A stretch of 64,000 nucleotides of DNA from WHSW01 sp963846565 (GCA_963846565.1 CAWJWL010000005.1:1364001-1428000); one strand, 5' to 3'; counted from the first letter of the stretch, positions 26,818 through 39,083 are shown. The notes: a model not told the origin generated them from the sequence alone. Program-made: numbers and translations.

Positions 26818-27516
26818 CTACGCCCCGCGCGCCCGGATGAACGCGAGCGGCGGCAGCCCCGCCAGGCGTGCCGTCTCGCGTGTGAGGTGGGCCTGGTCGG
26901 CGTAGCCGGCGTCCGCCGCAAGCGGTGCGAGGTCGGTCCGCCCGGCGTCGACCTCCTCCACGAACCGGCGAAAGCGAAGCACCCGCGCGAGCGTCGCCGG
27001 CCCATAACCCACCGCGGCGTGAAAGCGGCGGCGAAGCTGTCGTTCGCTGATCCCGAGTTCTCGCGCGACCGTTCCCACCTCTTCGCGGTCGACGCGCCGC
27101 GCCGCCTCGACCACAAGCGGGTCCGCCTCGCGGCCGATTGCCGCGGTGAGGAAGCGAGCCGCGACCTTGCCGGGCTCGAGCCCCGGGTCCAGGTCGAAGG
27201 CGCGGTTGATCTCCGCCGCGTCGACCCGCAGGTCGCGGAGCTCGTCCAGCGGCACGCCGAGCACGTTCCCTCCTGCCCCGGGGAGGAAGCGGATGCCGAC
27301 GAGGACGTCACCGGACTTGCGCTCCGCGAGCTTTGCGGAGGTGTCGGGGCCGGCCACGCTGGCGCCTTCGCCGCGCCGCCAGACCACGTCCGTGCACCCG
27401 TCCGGCACCACGCGCACCTCACCCGCGTCGTCCGTGACGCGGGTCCAGAGGCAGGCGACGACGCGGCGAAGTGACCCCGGCGGCCGGATCTCTCGATATC
27501 CGGGCGCGGGGGTCAT
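26818..27516 (-). CDS. AraC family transcriptional regulator
   Basis: A 232-residue regulator. The N-terminal part resembles the DUF6597 effector-like domain (YREIRPPGSLRRVVACLWTR; VVPDGCTDVVWRRG). The C-terminal part is a double HTH domain: GTVARELGISERQLRRRFHA (about 149-168), with VGYGPATLARVLRFRRFVEE, then LAADAGYADQAHLTRETARL. The final residues IRARGA end 2 nt from the terminal inverted repeat of the adjacent element. Targets are unknown; no divergent partner gene is close. Confidence 0.88.
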   Translation of the reverse strand: MTPAPGYREIRPPGSLRRVVACLWTRVTDDAGEVRVVPDGCTDVVWRRGEGASVAGPDTSAKLAERKSGDVLVGIRFLPGAGGNVLGVPLDELRDLRVDAAEINRAFDLDPGLEPGKVAARFLTAAIGREADPLVVEAARRVDREEVGTVARELGISERQLRRRFHAAVGYGPATLARVLRFRRFVEEVDAGRTDLAPLAADAGYADQAHLTRETARLAGLPPLAFIRARGA

Positions 27517-27529
27517 CGTCGGGCGGCGC

Positions 27530-28966
<1,437 letters not shown>

Positions 28967-29034
28967 ACGTCTCCCATTGTCGAAATTCGGCTTGCGAGGG
29001 TAGAGCAAAGGGAGGTTCACTACGCTGCGAGACG

Positions 29035-30014
29035 ATGAGGGCGATGGTGATGGCGGCCGGCCTCGGCAAGAGGCTGAGGCCGCTTACTTATGAGGTGCCG
29101 AAGCCGATGGTCCCGGTTGCCAACCGGCCGGTCATGGAGTTGATCCTGCGGCGCATCGCAGCCGCCGGGTTCGGCGAGGTGATCTCGAACCTGCACTGGT
29201 TCCCGGAGACCGTCGAGGGCCACTTCGGCGACGGCTCCGACCTCGGCATCGAGCTCACGTACAGCCGCGAGGAGCGGCTCCTCGACACCGCCGGGGGAGT
29301 CTGGAACGTCCGCGACTACCTGACCGCCGACGGCTCCTTCCTCGTGATGGCGGGCGACGCCCTCACCGACGTCGACCTCGCGGCGCTCGTCGCCTTCCAC
29401 GAATCCCACGACGGGGTCGCGACGATGACGGTGAAGCAGGTGCCGAACGTGGGCGAGTACGGGGTAGTCGTCACCGGCTCCGACGGCCGCGTCCAGGGGT
29501 TCCAGGAGAAGCCGGACCCCGCCGAGGCGCTCTCCGATCGCGCCAACTGCATGATCTACGTCTTCCGCCCGGAGATCTTCGACTACTTCCCCGACCCGCC
29601 GCACGTCGACTGGGCGAAGCAGATCTTCCCGATCCTGCTCGACCAGGACGTGCCCGTCTACGTCCATGACACCGACTCCTACTGGAACGACGTCGGCTCC
29701 CCACCCGAGTACCTGCAGGGCAACCTCGACGTCGTCGCCGGCGCGGTCGACGTCGAGATGGGCGGCGAGCTCGTCGACGGCGACTCCACGGGGGCGCTCG
29801 GCCCGGGCGTCGAGTCCACCGGCCCGATCCTTGTCGGCGAGGGCGCCGAGATCGGCGAGGGCGCGAGGCTCGACGGGCCGCTCGTCGTCGGCCCTCGGGC
29901 ACGCGTCGGAGCCGGGGCGCGGGTGAAGGAGTCCGTGCTGCTGCCTGGCGCCGAGGTTCCGGCCGAGGCTCTGCTGTCCGCCTCGATCATCGGGCGGCGC
30001 GGCGCCCTCGGCTG

Positions 30015-30015
<1 letters not shown>
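29035..30015 (+). CDS. NDP-sugar pyrophosphorylase (nucleotidyltransferase), second copy
   Basis: A 326-residue enzyme that starts MRAMVMAAGLGKRLRPLTYE, the nucleotide-binding signature of sugar-1-phosphate nucleotidyltransferases. MAGDALTDVDLAALVAFH is the metal site, GFQEKPDPAEA the sugar-binding loop and YWNDVGSPPEYLQGN the C-terminal family motif. Hexapeptide repeats follow (GEGAEIGEGARLDGPLVVGP). It resembles mannose-1-phosphate guanylyltransferase and differs from the copy at 15713. It is divergent from ahcY, and its stop overlaps the histidine kinase start (TGATG). Confidence 0.9.
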
Positions 30016-31843
<1,828 letters not shown>

Positions 31844-31847
<4 letters not shown>

Positions 31848-32233
31848 GCGACACCGGCAAGCAGCCACTCGTCCTCGTCGCCGACGACGAGCCGGACATC
31901 GTCGAGCTGCTCGTGATCCTGCTGCGCCGTGGCGGCTATGAGCCCGTCCCCGTCGCCGCCGGCGACGAGGCCCTGAGCGCCGCCCGCGAGTGCCGGCCCG
32001 ATCTCTGCGTGCTCGACGGCCGGATGCCGAACATGCACGGCTTCGAGGTCCTGCGGCGCCTGCGCTCCGATCCGGAGACAGCGTCGATCCCCGTGTTGAT
32101 CCTGACCGCGACCGTCGACGAGGAACGCGAGGTGCGCGAACACGGGATCGAGCCCGACTCGTTCATGCCGAAGCCGTTCGAGGCCGACGAGCTGCTCGCC
32201 GAGGTCGCGAGGCTGATCGCCGCCGCCAAATAG
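31844..32233 (+). CDS. Single-domain response regulator
   Basis: A 129-residue receiver domain only. The acidic pocket is VADDEPDIVE (about 13-22), the phosphorylation Asp is in LCVLDGRMPNMHGFE (about D57), Thr is in LILTATVDEE and Lys in PKPFEADELL. There is no output domain, so it must act by protein-protein contact or as a phosphorelay step. GTG start overlaps the kinase stop (GTGA). Confidence 0.93.
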
Positions 32234-32243
32234 GCTGAAGCGC

Positions 32244-32570
32244 GTGCAGATCGAGTTCCTCTGGTGGAGTGGATGCCCGTCGTCCGACGAGGCGCTCGCC
32301 GACCTGCGCGCCGAGCTCGATGCGCACGGACTCGACCCGGCGGCTGTCAGCGTGCGCGAGATCGAGAGCGACGCCGAGGCCGAGGCGCTCGGCTTCCCGG
32401 GTTCGCCGACGATCCGGATCGACGGCCGCGACGTCGTCGAACCGGGCCGGAATCCGGTCGGCCTGACCTGCCGTGTCTACCGTCTGCGCGACGGCCGCCA
32501 CTCGCCGGTGCCCGACCGCGCCGACGTCGCCGCGGCGCTCGAGTCCGCGGGCGGCGGGGAGGGGCACTGA
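32244..32570 (+). CDS. Thioredoxin-fold protein with a single N-terminal cysteine
   Basis: A 108-residue protein. It opens QIEFLWWSGCPSSDEALADL, a thioredoxin-like active site with CPSS in place of CxxC, followed by the cis-proline segment GFPGSPTIRIDG (about 48-59) and GLTCRVYRLRDG near 73-84. The family is annotated as thioredoxin-domain or alkylmercury lyase-like. A lone active-site Cys plus a second Cys far away suggests a peroxidase- or glutaredoxin-like monothiol role rather than a disulfide reductase. GTG start; the stop overlaps the next gene (TGATG). Confidence 0.75.
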   Translation: MQIEFLWWSGCPSSDEALADLRAELDAHGLDPAAVSVREIESDAEAEALGFPGSPTIRIDGRDVVEPGRNPVGLTCRVYRLRDGRHSPVPDRADVAAALESAGGGEGH

Positions 32571-33076
32571 TGCTCAAACTCGATCTGCCCGACACCGCGG
32601 GCGTGGTCCGTTCGCTGCCTGCAGCGGGCGAGGCGTCCGCGACGCTGGTCGTCTGGACCTGCAACCACTGCCCGTACGCGCTCGCCTGGCACGACCGCCT
32701 CGCCGCCGTCGCGCGCGACTACGCCGACCGCGGTGTTGCCGCGTTCTTCGTCAACTCCAACGACGCGGAGCGGTATCCCGACGACGCGCCGGAGGCGATG
32801 CGCAAGCGAGCCGCTGAGGAGAAATGGAGCGTCCCCTACCTCTGGGACGAGAGCCAGGCGCGCGCCCGCGAATGGGGCGCCGAGGTGACCCCGCACGCGT
32901 TCGTCCTCGACCGCGATCTCGAGGTGCGCTACGCCGGCGCGCCCGACGCCGATCATCGGGACCCCGACCTGGATGCGGCCTGGCTGCGCGGCGCGCTCGA
33001 CGCGGTGCTCGCCGGTTCCGACCCGGAGCCGGCGCGGACCGAAGCCGTCGGGTGCTCGGTCAAGTGGAAGGGGTGA
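32570..33076 (+). CDS. AhpC/TSA-type thioredoxin family protein
   Basis: A 168-residue protein with the motif VVWTCNHCPYALAWHDRLAAVARDYADRG-type start, that is a CNHCPY active site at about residues 25-30, and the cis-Pro region WGAEVTPHAFVLDRDLEVRYAGA. CNHCP thioredoxin proteins form a distinct peroxiredoxin-like family of unknown substrate. The ATG at 32570 shares a base with the preceding stop, so the two thiol proteins are coupled. Homoserine kinase follows after one base. Confidence 0.82.
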   Translation: MLKLDLPDTAGVVRSLPAAGEASATLVVWTCNHCPYALAWHDRLAAVARDYADRGVAAFFVNSNDAERYPDDAPEAMRKRAAEEKWSVPYLWDESQARAREWGAEVTPHAFVLDRDLEVRYAGAPDADHRDPDLDAAWLRGALDAVLAGSDPEPARTEAVGCSVKWKG

Positions 33077-33077
33077 G

Positions 33078-33959
33078 ATGACCGCCAGACGGCGCGTCGT
33101 CCGCGTCCCCGCCTCGTCGGCCAACCTCGGCCCGGGCTACGACGTCCTCGCGGCGGCGCTGACGATCTTCTGCGAGGTCGAGGTCTCGGAGACCGGCGAG
33201 TTCGGCGTCGAGGCGGATGAGCCGCTGCCGCGTGACCGGACCAACCTCTGCGTCCGCTCATTCGAGCGTCTCCATTCCGCCGACGGAATCGCCTTCGGCA
33301 TCCGCAGCGAGATTCCGCTCGCCCGCGGTCTTGGCTCGAGCGCGGCGGCGATCGTCGCCGGCCTGCTCGCCGCGGACCACATGTTCGAGCTCGGGCTCTC
33401 GAAGAGCGCGCTCTACAGGCATGCGGTCGAGCTCGAGGGACATCCCGACAACGTCGGCGCGGCTCTCTACGGCGGCTTCGTCGTCTGCCCGCAGGCCGAC
33501 GGCGACGAGCACCCCGCACCCGCCCGCCTCGACCCGCCCGAGGGGCTCGAGGCCGTGCTCGTCATCCCCGACGAGACCGTGCCGACGGCGGACGCGCGGG
33601 CGGCGATGCCCGCCTCGATCCCCGTCGTCGATGCCGTCGCCAACGTCGCCGCGGCGACGCAGCTCGTGCTCGGGCTCGAGCGCTCCGACCTCGGCCTGAT
33701 CGCTCGCGGCCTGGCCGACCGGCTGCACCAGCCGGCCCGGCGCGATCTCTACGCACGCTCGCTCGAGCTGGTCGAGTCGGCGACCGAGCTCGGCGCCCTC
33801 GGCGCGACGATCTCCGGCGCCGGGCCGGGCGTGATGCTGTGGAGCTTCTGGCAGGACACCGGCGCCGTGGTCGAGGCCGCGCGCGCGGCCGTGGGAGACT
33901 GGGCCGACGTGCGGCGCGTGCCGTTCAGCCCGCTCGGCGGCGACGTCGTCGAGCTCTAG
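33078..33959 (+). CDS. thrB: Homoserine kinase
   Basis: A 293-residue GHMP kinase that phosphorylates homoserine on the threonine pathway. It begins RRVVRVPASSANLGPGYDVL, and the ATP-binding GHMP loop is PLARGLGSSAAAIVAGLLAA (about 78-97). ELEGHPDNVGAALYGG and LGATISGAGPGVMLWS are further family motifs. thrA and thrC are not adjacent; the gene sits between thioredoxin-fold genes and osmC. GGGGTGAG lies 4-10 nt before the ATG. Confidence 0.93.
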   Translation: MTARRRVVRVPASSANLGPGYDVLAAALTIFCEVEVSETGEFGVEADEPLPRDRTNLCVRSFERLHSADGIAFGIRSEIPLARGLGSSAAAIVAGLLAADHMFELGLSKSALYRHAVELEGHPDNVGAALYGGFVVCPQADGDEHPAPARLDPPEGLEAVLVIPDETVPTADARAAMPASIPVVDAVANVAAATQLVLGLERSDLGLIARGLADRLHQPARRDLYARSLELVESATELGALGATISGAGPGVMLWSFWQDTGAVVEAARAAVGDWADVRRVPFSPLGGDVVEL

Positions 33960-33971
33960 GGGAGGAAATCC

Positions 33972-34469
33972 ATGGATTCCGACGGACTACGGGCGCTGCA
34001 GGCGCCCCTCAAGGAGCGCTACCGCGAAGAGCCGGGCGCCGCCCAGATCACGCTGAGCGCCGACGCGACGCTCGGCGAGGGCGTCACCTGCAAGGTCTCG
34101 ACGGGTGGCGCGATCGCCAGCGCCGGGCTGCACCCCGCGACGGGCGGCGCCGGAACGGAGCTCTGTTCCGGGGACATGCTGCTCGAGGCCCTTGCCGCCT
34201 GCGCCGGCGTCACCATGCGCTCGGTCGCGACGGCGCTCTCGATCCCGGTCGAGGGCCGTGTCACCGCCGAGGGCGATCTCGACTTCCGCGGCACGCTGGG
34301 CGTCGACCGAGAGGCGCCCGTCGGCTTCGGCGCGATCCGCCTGCGCTTCGACCTCGACACCGACGCCGAGCCCGAGAAGATCGAGAAGCTGGTCGAGCTG
34401 ACCGAGCGCTACTGCGTCGTCCTGCAGACGCTCGCCAACACGCCTGAGCTAACGGTCGTCGCGAACTAG
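33972..34469 (+). CDS. OsmC/Ohr family protein
   Basis: A 165-residue protein of the OsmC fold. GDMLLEALAACAGVTMRSVATAL (about 72-94) carries the conserved cysteine of this family; a second conserved Cys appears in LTERYCVVLQTLANTPEL (about 144-161). OsmC/Ohr proteins reduce organic hydroperoxides, acting as dimers. GGGGAGGAAATCC gives a good Shine-Dalgarno. It is the last gene of a short thiol/redox run; its stop overlaps the stop of the convergent parA gene by 4 nt. Confidence 0.88.
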   Translation: MDSDGLRALQAPLKERYREEPGAAQITLSADATLGEGVTCKVSTGGAIASAGLHPATGGAGTELCSGDMLLEALAACAGVTMRSVATALSIPVEGRVTAEGDLDFRGTLGVDREAPVGFGAIRLRFDLDTDAEPEKIEKLVELTERYCVVLQTLANTPELTVVAN

Positions 34470-35269
34470 GCGCGGGCGCCGGCCGGCAGGAGCTCGACCG
34501 AGAGCTCGTCGAGCTCGGTGAGCAGGTCCTGGCGCGAGAGCCGCCGCAGGAGCTCGCCGGCGAGCGAGAGGTAGTCGGAGCCGCGGTCGGGGCGGTAGTC
34601 GAGGATCCCGATCGCGCGCTCCGCGGATTCGGCGTACGCAATCGACTGGCGGATCACCGAGCGGCAGACGGCGTCGCCGAAGCGATCGCGCAGTGCCTCG
34701 AGGGTCTGCTTCGCGTGCTTGGTCCGCATGTTGGCGATGTTGAGCACGACTCCAAGCAGCTCGAGGTCGGGATTGAGCGAGTCGCGGGCCAGATCGAGGA
34801 CCTCCATCGCCTGCTCCACGCCCTGGAGTGAGAAGTACTGCGCCTCGGTCGAGAGCAGTGCGTAGTCGGCGGCGACGAGGGCGTTCACCGTCAGCAGCCC
34901 GAGCGTCGGCGGGCAGTCGATCAGGATCATGTCCTTCTCGCGCTTCAGGTCCCGAAGGGCGTTTCGCAGCGTCATCTCGCGGCCGATCTTGCCCGCGAGG
35001 GCAAGCTCGGACTCCGCCAGTCGCATGTTCGCCGGGATCACCTGGCCGTGGACGGCCTCCGCGGCGCGCACCTGCCCCTGCAGCACCTCGGCGAGCGTCG
35101 GGTGCGCGTCCGGCTCCGTGTCGAAGTAGTCGGAGAGGTTCCCCTGCGGATCCGCGTCAACCGCGAGGACGTCGAGCCCGAGCCGCCCGAACACGTCGGT
35201 CAGCGTCCGGGTCATCGTCGTCTTCCCGGTCCCGCCCTTCTGCGAGAGGATGGCGATCGTCGTTGCCAC
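34466..35269 (-). CDS. ParA/Soj family ATPase (orphan)
   Basis: A 267-residue deviant Walker ATPase. It starts TTIAILSQKGGTGKTTMTRTL with the KGGTGKTT P-loop at 10-17, then VDADPQGNLSDYF (Walker A' Asp) and ILIDCPPTLGLLTVNALVAAD (Walker B). No parB lies next to it and no DnaA-box or parS-like 16-bp palindrome was seen, so it is not the chromosomal Soj by context. It may place another cargo. It lies 8 nt downstream of the PLP decarboxylase gene, in the same direction. Confidence 0.87.
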   Translation of the reverse strand: MATTIAILSQKGGTGKTTMTRTLTDVFGRLGLDVLAVDADPQGNLSDYFDTEPDAHPTLAEVLQGQVRAAEAVHGQVIPANMRLAESELALAGKIGREMTLRNALRDLKREKDMILIDCPPTLGLLTVNALVAADYALLSTEAQYFSLQGVEQAMEVLDLARDSLNPDLELLGVVLNIANMRTKHAKQTLEALRDRFGDAVCRSVIRQSIAYAESAERAIGILDYRPDRGSDYLSLAGELLRRLSRQDLLTELDELSVELLPAGARA

Positions 35270-35277
35270 GGCTCGGA

Positions 35278-36702
35278 CTATATGGCCGTGTCCGCGTCGA
35301 GCAGCTCGAGCAGGACGTCGATCAGCAGGTCGACGTCGTCCGCCGTCGTCTGCCAGTTGACGATTGCGGGCCGGAACGCGACCTTGCCGTCATAGAGGGT
35401 GGTCCCCGCGAAGACGCGTCCGTCGGCGAGCAGCGCGGCGCCGAGGCGGCGGTTGACGTGATCGAGCCCCTCCTCGTCGAGGCCCTCCGGCCGCACCCGG
35501 AAGCAGACGATGTTGAGCTGAACCTCGGCCAGGCGTTCGAGCCGGGCCTCGGCGTCGACCCGCTCGCCGAGGTGCCGTGCGAGACGCAGATGGCGCTCGA
35601 CCATCGCCCGGTGACCGGAGCGCCCGTACGCGCGCAGGGTCGCCCAGACCGCGAGGGAGCGGGCGCGGCGCGAGTTCTCCGGCGTGAGGAAGCCCGGATT
35701 GGGGTGGGGATCGTCGGCGGATGGGAGGTACGGAGCGCCGACGTTGAGCGCCCGCGCCAACCGCGCCGGCTCGCGGACGAACGAAACGCCGCAGTCGTAC
35801 GGGACGTTGAGCCACTTGTGCGCATCGACGGTGATCGAGTCGGCGTGCTCGACGCCGTCGGTCAGATGGCGGGTTTCGGGGGCGATCCGGGCAAAGAGGC
35901 CGAACGCTCCGTCCACGTGGAGCCAGGCGCGGCGGTCCCGCGTGAGCTCGGCGATCTGCGCGATCGGGTCGAAGTCGCCGGCGTTGACCTCGCCTGCGTT
36001 GGCGATCACGATCGCCGGTTGGTCGCCCTCAAGCGCGGCGGCGAGCGCGTCGAGGTCCATCCGCCCGCTCCCGCCGCGTGCCAGCCGGCGCACGTTGGCG
36101 CGGCCCAGGCCGAGCATGCCGATCGCCTGGATCGCGGATGCGTGGACGTAACCGCTGGTCAGGATCCGCGGCGCCGGCGCGCCCGCAAGCCCAGCCTCCT
36201 CGACGTCGAGGCCGGATCGCTCGGCCCACCAGTTCCGCGCCGCGGCGAGGCCGGTGAAGTTGGCCATCGTCGCCCCGGTGACGAAGACGCCGGTGAACCC
36301 GGCCGGGAGCTCGAACAGGTCGCGCAGCCACTCGCCGGCGACCCGCTCGGCCTTCGCCGCCAGCGCCGAGGAGTCCCAACCGTAGGCCTCCTGGTCGAAC
36401 GCCGCCGTGAGCCAATCGGCGCCGAGCGCGGCGGGCGTCGTGCCGCCGACGACGAAGTGGAAGAAGCGCGGCCCGCTCGACCGCGTCGCCGTCGCCGCGC
36501 CGCGGTCGGCGAGCTCCGCCAGCGCCTGCATCGCCCCGGAGCCATCCTCGGGCAGCGGCTGGTCGAACTCTTCGAGGCGCGGCAGGGCGGCGGGGTCGAG
36601 GACGGGCTCGCCGGTGACGCCGCCGGCGTAGGCGGCGGCCTTTTCCGCCGCGAACGCCAGAGCCGGCTTCAGCTCCTCCCGAGTCTCGAGCGGATCGGGC
36701 AC
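35278..36702 (-). CDS. PLP-dependent group II decarboxylase family protein
   Basis: A 474-residue aspartate-aminotransferase-fold enzyme. The PLP lysine is in ITVDAHKWLNVPYDCG (K about 296), and the cofactor aspartate is in WLHVDGAFGLFA. VTGATMANFTGLAAARNWW marks the family (aromatic-L-amino-acid or glutamate/DABA decarboxylase-like). The substrate is not set. The start is taken as GTG at 36702 (VPDPLETREELK); the frame stays open upstream into the divergent gene but with no homology-like sequence there. Confidence 0.87.
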   Translation of the reverse strand: MPDPLETREELKPALAFAAEKAAAYAGGVTGEPVLDPAALPRLEEFDQPLPEDGSGAMQALAELADRGAATATRSSGPRFFHFVVGGTTPAALGADWLTAAFDQEAYGWDSSALAAKAERVAGEWLRDLFELPAGFTGVFVTGATMANFTGLAAARNWWAERSGLDVEEAGLAGAPAPRILTSGYVHASAIQAIGMLGLGRANVRRLARGGSGRMDLDALAAALEGDQPAIVIANAGEVNAGDFDPIAQIAELTRDRRAWLHVDGAFGLFARIAPETRHLTDGVEHADSITVDAHKWLNVPYDCGVSFVREPARLARALNVGAPYLPSADDPHPNPGFLTPENSRRARSLAVWATLRAYGRSGHRAMVERHLRLARHLGERVDAEARLERLAEVQLNIVCFRVRPEGLDEEGLDHVNRRLGAALLADGRVFAGTTLYDGKVAFRPAIVNWQTTADDVDLLIDVLLELLDADTAI

Positions 36703-36724
36703 GCGTCGGACTATAAGTGCGGAG

Positions 36725-37204
36725 ATGCCGCGCGTGAGCGTCCAGGAGCAGGCACCGGCGACCGCGACGGGCTCCGCCCAGGACACCGTCGAGGCGTTCC
36801 TCGCCGCGCTCGAGCGCCTCGACATCGACGCCGCGCTCGAGCTGTCAGATCCGGAGATCGTCTACCAGAACGTCCCCTTCCCGCCGGCGCGCGGGATCGC
36901 GGTCTTCGGGCGGCAGATGAAGACGGCCGCGCGCTTCGGCTCCGGCTTCGAGGCGCGGATCCTGAACATCGCCGCCGACGGCGACACGGTGCTCACCGAG
37001 CGCATCGACGTGCTCGAAGCCGGCCGCTTGCGCTCCGTCTTCTGGGTCTGCGGGACCTTTCAGGTCCGTGACGGCAAGGTCGTGCTCTGGCGCGACCGGT
37101 TCGACTTCGTCGACTTCACGATCGGCACCCTGCGGGCGCTCGTCGGGATCGTCGTCCCCGGTCTCAACCGACGAGCGATCCCACCCCATCGAGGCGAAAC
37201 CTAG
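36725..37204 (+). CDS. Limonene-1,2-epoxide hydrolase-like (SnoaL/NTF2 fold) protein
   Basis: A 159-residue NTF2-like protein. The LEH catalytic pattern appears intact: an R-x-D in LTERIDVLEAG (about 97-107) and the third acidic residue in VVLWRDRFDF (about 120-129). LEH enzymes hydrolyse epoxides through an Asp-Arg-Asp triad. The natural substrate is unknown. The C-terminus is extended by about 25 basic/hydrophobic residues (GTLRALVGIVVPGLNRRAIP). It is divergent from the PLP decarboxylase with only 22 bp between, so the promoters must overlap coding sequence. Confidence 0.8.
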   Translation: MPRVSVQEQAPATATGSAQDTVEAFLAALERLDIDAALELSDPEIVYQNVPFPPARGIAVFGRQMKTAARFGSGFEARILNIAADGDTVLTERIDVLEAGRLRSVFWVCGTFQVRDGKVVLWRDRFDFVDFTIGTLRALVGIVVPGLNRRAIPPHRGET

Positions 37205-37223
37205 ACGGCTCCGCGCCTCGCGG

Positions 37224-37844
37224 TCAGAGCTCGAAGACGTAGAGGCGGTAGCGGCCGACCTCGAGCTCGTCGCCGTCGTGGAGGCGAGCCCACTCGACCC
37301 GCTCGCCGTTGACGTAGAGGCCGTTGAGGCTGCGGTCGTCGAGCGCCCGCAGCTCGCCCTCCTCGGTGAGAACGACGAGCGCATGACGCCGGGACACGGT
37401 GGCGTCGTCGAAGCGGATGTCGGCGACGCTGCTGCGCCCGATCCGCGTCCAGCCTGGCTCGACCGCGAAGGTGTGGACGGTCCCGACGGCGTCCTCGAAG
37501 CCGAGGAAGCAACCCGGCCCCTCGAGCGCAGCGCGCGTCGGCTCGACCCACTCGGGTGCGTTCTCGGCCGGTTGGACGGCGTCGGCGTCGACGGTCGGCT
37601 GGCGGAATATCGATGCGCGGCGGAAGCGGGATCCGCCGCAGTTCGGGCACTCCGGCAGCGCGTCGAGCGAGGCGGTCGAGAAGGCGAAGCCGCAGCCGAC
37701 GCAGTAGAGCGAGCCCGGCCGGGCCTCGGTGATCTGCTCGCCGCTCTCGTGGACCTTGGCGGGTCCGGAGAAGCTCCCGGCTGGGTAGCCGGAGCGGGGC
37801 GTCGGGGGGTTCGGTGCGGTAGGTCCGTCTATCAGCACACTCAT
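37224..37844 (-). CDS. Zinc-ribbon and FHA domain protein
   Basis: A 206-residue cytosolic protein. Residues 48-77 hold a zinc ribbon with two CxxC knuckles (YCVGCGFAF and ECPNCGGSRF). The C-terminal FHA domain starts near 125, with WTRIGRSSVADIRFDDATVS then RRHALVVL, and ends DRSLNGLYVNGERVEW. The Arg, Ser and Asn of the phosphothreonine pocket (GRSS; SRRH; LNG) are all present. It probably binds a substrate of a Ser/Thr kinase; no kinase is encoded in this window. The gene ends near the LEH-like gene tail-to-tail. Confidence 0.88.
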   Translation of the reverse strand: MSVLIDGPTAPNPPTPRSGYPAGSFSGPAKVHESGEQITEARPGSLYCVGCGFAFSTASLDALPECPNCGGSRFRRASIFRQPTVDADAVQPAENAPEWVEPTRAALEGPGCFLGFEDAVGTVHTFAVEPGWTRIGRSSVADIRFDDATVSRRHALVVLTEEGELRALDDRSLNGLYVNGERVEWARLHDGDELEVGRYRLYVFEL

Positions 37845-37967
37845 GCCTTACTCGTGACGATCTTAACGCTCTTCCCGCGGCCCGCCAGTTAAACCAAAGG
37901 AATCGCACGGAATTTGCGAACCGTCCCGCGGCCAGGGCCGATCGCCGCTCGGAATACAATCGCCGCG

Positions 37968-38477
37968 ATGCGCCCGATCTCGGAGACGATCACGATCGAC
38001 GTCCCGCGTGAGCGCCTGATCGAGCTGATCACCGACCTCTCGATCCGGCCCGCGTTCACGGACCACTTCCTCACGGGGTTCCGGCTCGAGCGCCTCGAGC
38101 CGGTCGGGGTCGGCGCGTCGGCGCGCTTTCGGCTCGGCGACTCGGGCGCCTGGCTCGACACGGTCATCGAGCGGATCGAGTCGCCGCACCTCGTGCGGGA
38201 GAGCGGGCACGGCGGGCGGACGAACCGGCTTCCTGTGTTCACCGTGTGGGAGCTCGCGGAGGGCCCGAGCCCGAGAGGGACCGAGCTCTCCTTCAACTTC
38301 TGGACAGAACCGCAGAACGCCTTCGACAAGCTCCGCAATCCATTCGGACGCGCCCGGCGCCTACGCCGCAACTGGCGTCGCGCCCTCCGCCGCCTGCAGG
38401 AGCTGGCGGAGAGCGGTGAGGCCGTCGAGCGGCTGACGGTCGCCGGTGGCGATCGGCTGCCCACCTTCGTCCGCTGA
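37968..38477 (+). CDS. SRPBCC (START-like) family protein
   Basis: A 169-residue protein that starts RPISETITIDVPRERLIELI, the usual first strand and helix of polyketide cyclase/SRPBCC folds, with LEPVGVGASARFRLGDSGAWLDTVIERIESPHLV forming the curved sheet. The C-terminal helix is basic (RARRLRRNWRRALRRLQEL). The ligand is unknown. The ATG at 37968 is preferred over one 54 nt upstream, which would add a non-conserved Pro/Arg segment. The 123-bp divergent gap to the FHA gene probably holds both promoters. Confidence 0.72.
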   Translation: MRPISETITIDVPRERLIELITDLSIRPAFTDHFLTGFRLERLEPVGVGASARFRLGDSGAWLDTVIERIESPHLVRESGHGGRTNRLPVFTVWELAEGPSPRGTELSFNFWTEPQNAFDKLRNPFGRARRLRRNWRRALRRLQELAESGEAVERLTVAGGDRLPTFVR

Positions 38478-38519
38478 ATCGCGGCCGCGGCAGGCTTCTC
38501 GCATATGCTTCCGGCCGCC

Positions 38520-39083
38520 ATGAGTCCCGAGCGCGACCCCTCACGTATTCGCCGGCCGATCGCCGCCCTGCTCTGCCTGCTGGCGCTGGTCGCGGTGCCG
38601 CTCGCGCTCGGCGCCTGCGGCGAGGAGGAGGAGGTCGAGGTCGTCGAGGGCGAGCCGCTCGAGCTCGGCGAGCTCGGCTACAACGTCCTGATCACGCGCT
38701 TCCTGAACCCGGCAGACGTCGAGGACGCGAGCTACCTCGTCGGCCAGCCGGAGCTCGCGCCGGGCACTGACTATCTCGGCGTGTTCCTGACGATCGAGAA
38801 CCATTCGGAGGAGGCGCTCGCCTCTGCGACCGAGTACGTCATCCACGACACGCTCGACAACGCCTACGAGCCAATTCCGAGCACCAGTCTCTACGCGCTC
38901 GCCATCGGTGGTGACGTCCCCGCCGAGGGCGTGATCCCGCTGCCCGACTCGACCCCTGCCGCGGGCCTCAACCAGGCAGCCATGCTGCTCTTCCTCGTCG
39001 ACGAGGAGGTCAGTCAGAACCGGCCGCTGACGATGGAGATCGGCTCGGACGCCGGAGCCGGCGAAGTCGAGCTCGATATCTGA
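38520..39083 (+). CDS. Secreted lipoprotein (DUF4352-like)
   Basis: A 187-residue protein with a lipoprotein signal: basic start (RDPSRIRRP), hydrophobic core (IAALLCLLALVAVPLAL) and lipobox LGAC with Cys at about residue 33. An acidic patch (GEEEEVEVVEGEP) precedes an immunoglobulin-like beta domain (LGVFLTIENHSEEALAS), as in DUF4352 proteins. It should be anchored on the outer face of the membrane. The role is unknown. A membrane gene and a penicillin-binding protein follow. Confidence 0.78.
   Translation: MSPERDPSRIRRPIAALLCLLALVAVPLALGACGEEEEVEVVEGEPLELGELGYNVLITRFLNPADVEDASYLVGQPELAPGTDYLGVFLTIENHSEEALASATEYVIHDTLDNAYEPIPSTSLYALAIGGDVPAEGVIPLPDSTPAAGLNQAAMLLFLVDEEVSQNRPLTMEIGSDAGAGEVELDI

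Noticed and set aside
28967..29034. SAH or SAM riboswitch upstream of ahcY
   Set aside because: The divergent gap is only 68 bp and shows no matching stems; a promoter alone fills it.
34466..35269. ParA as a sign of a replication origin or plasmid
   Set aside because: No parB, parS, dnaA or DnaA boxes nearby, and the surroundings are ordinary metabolic genes.
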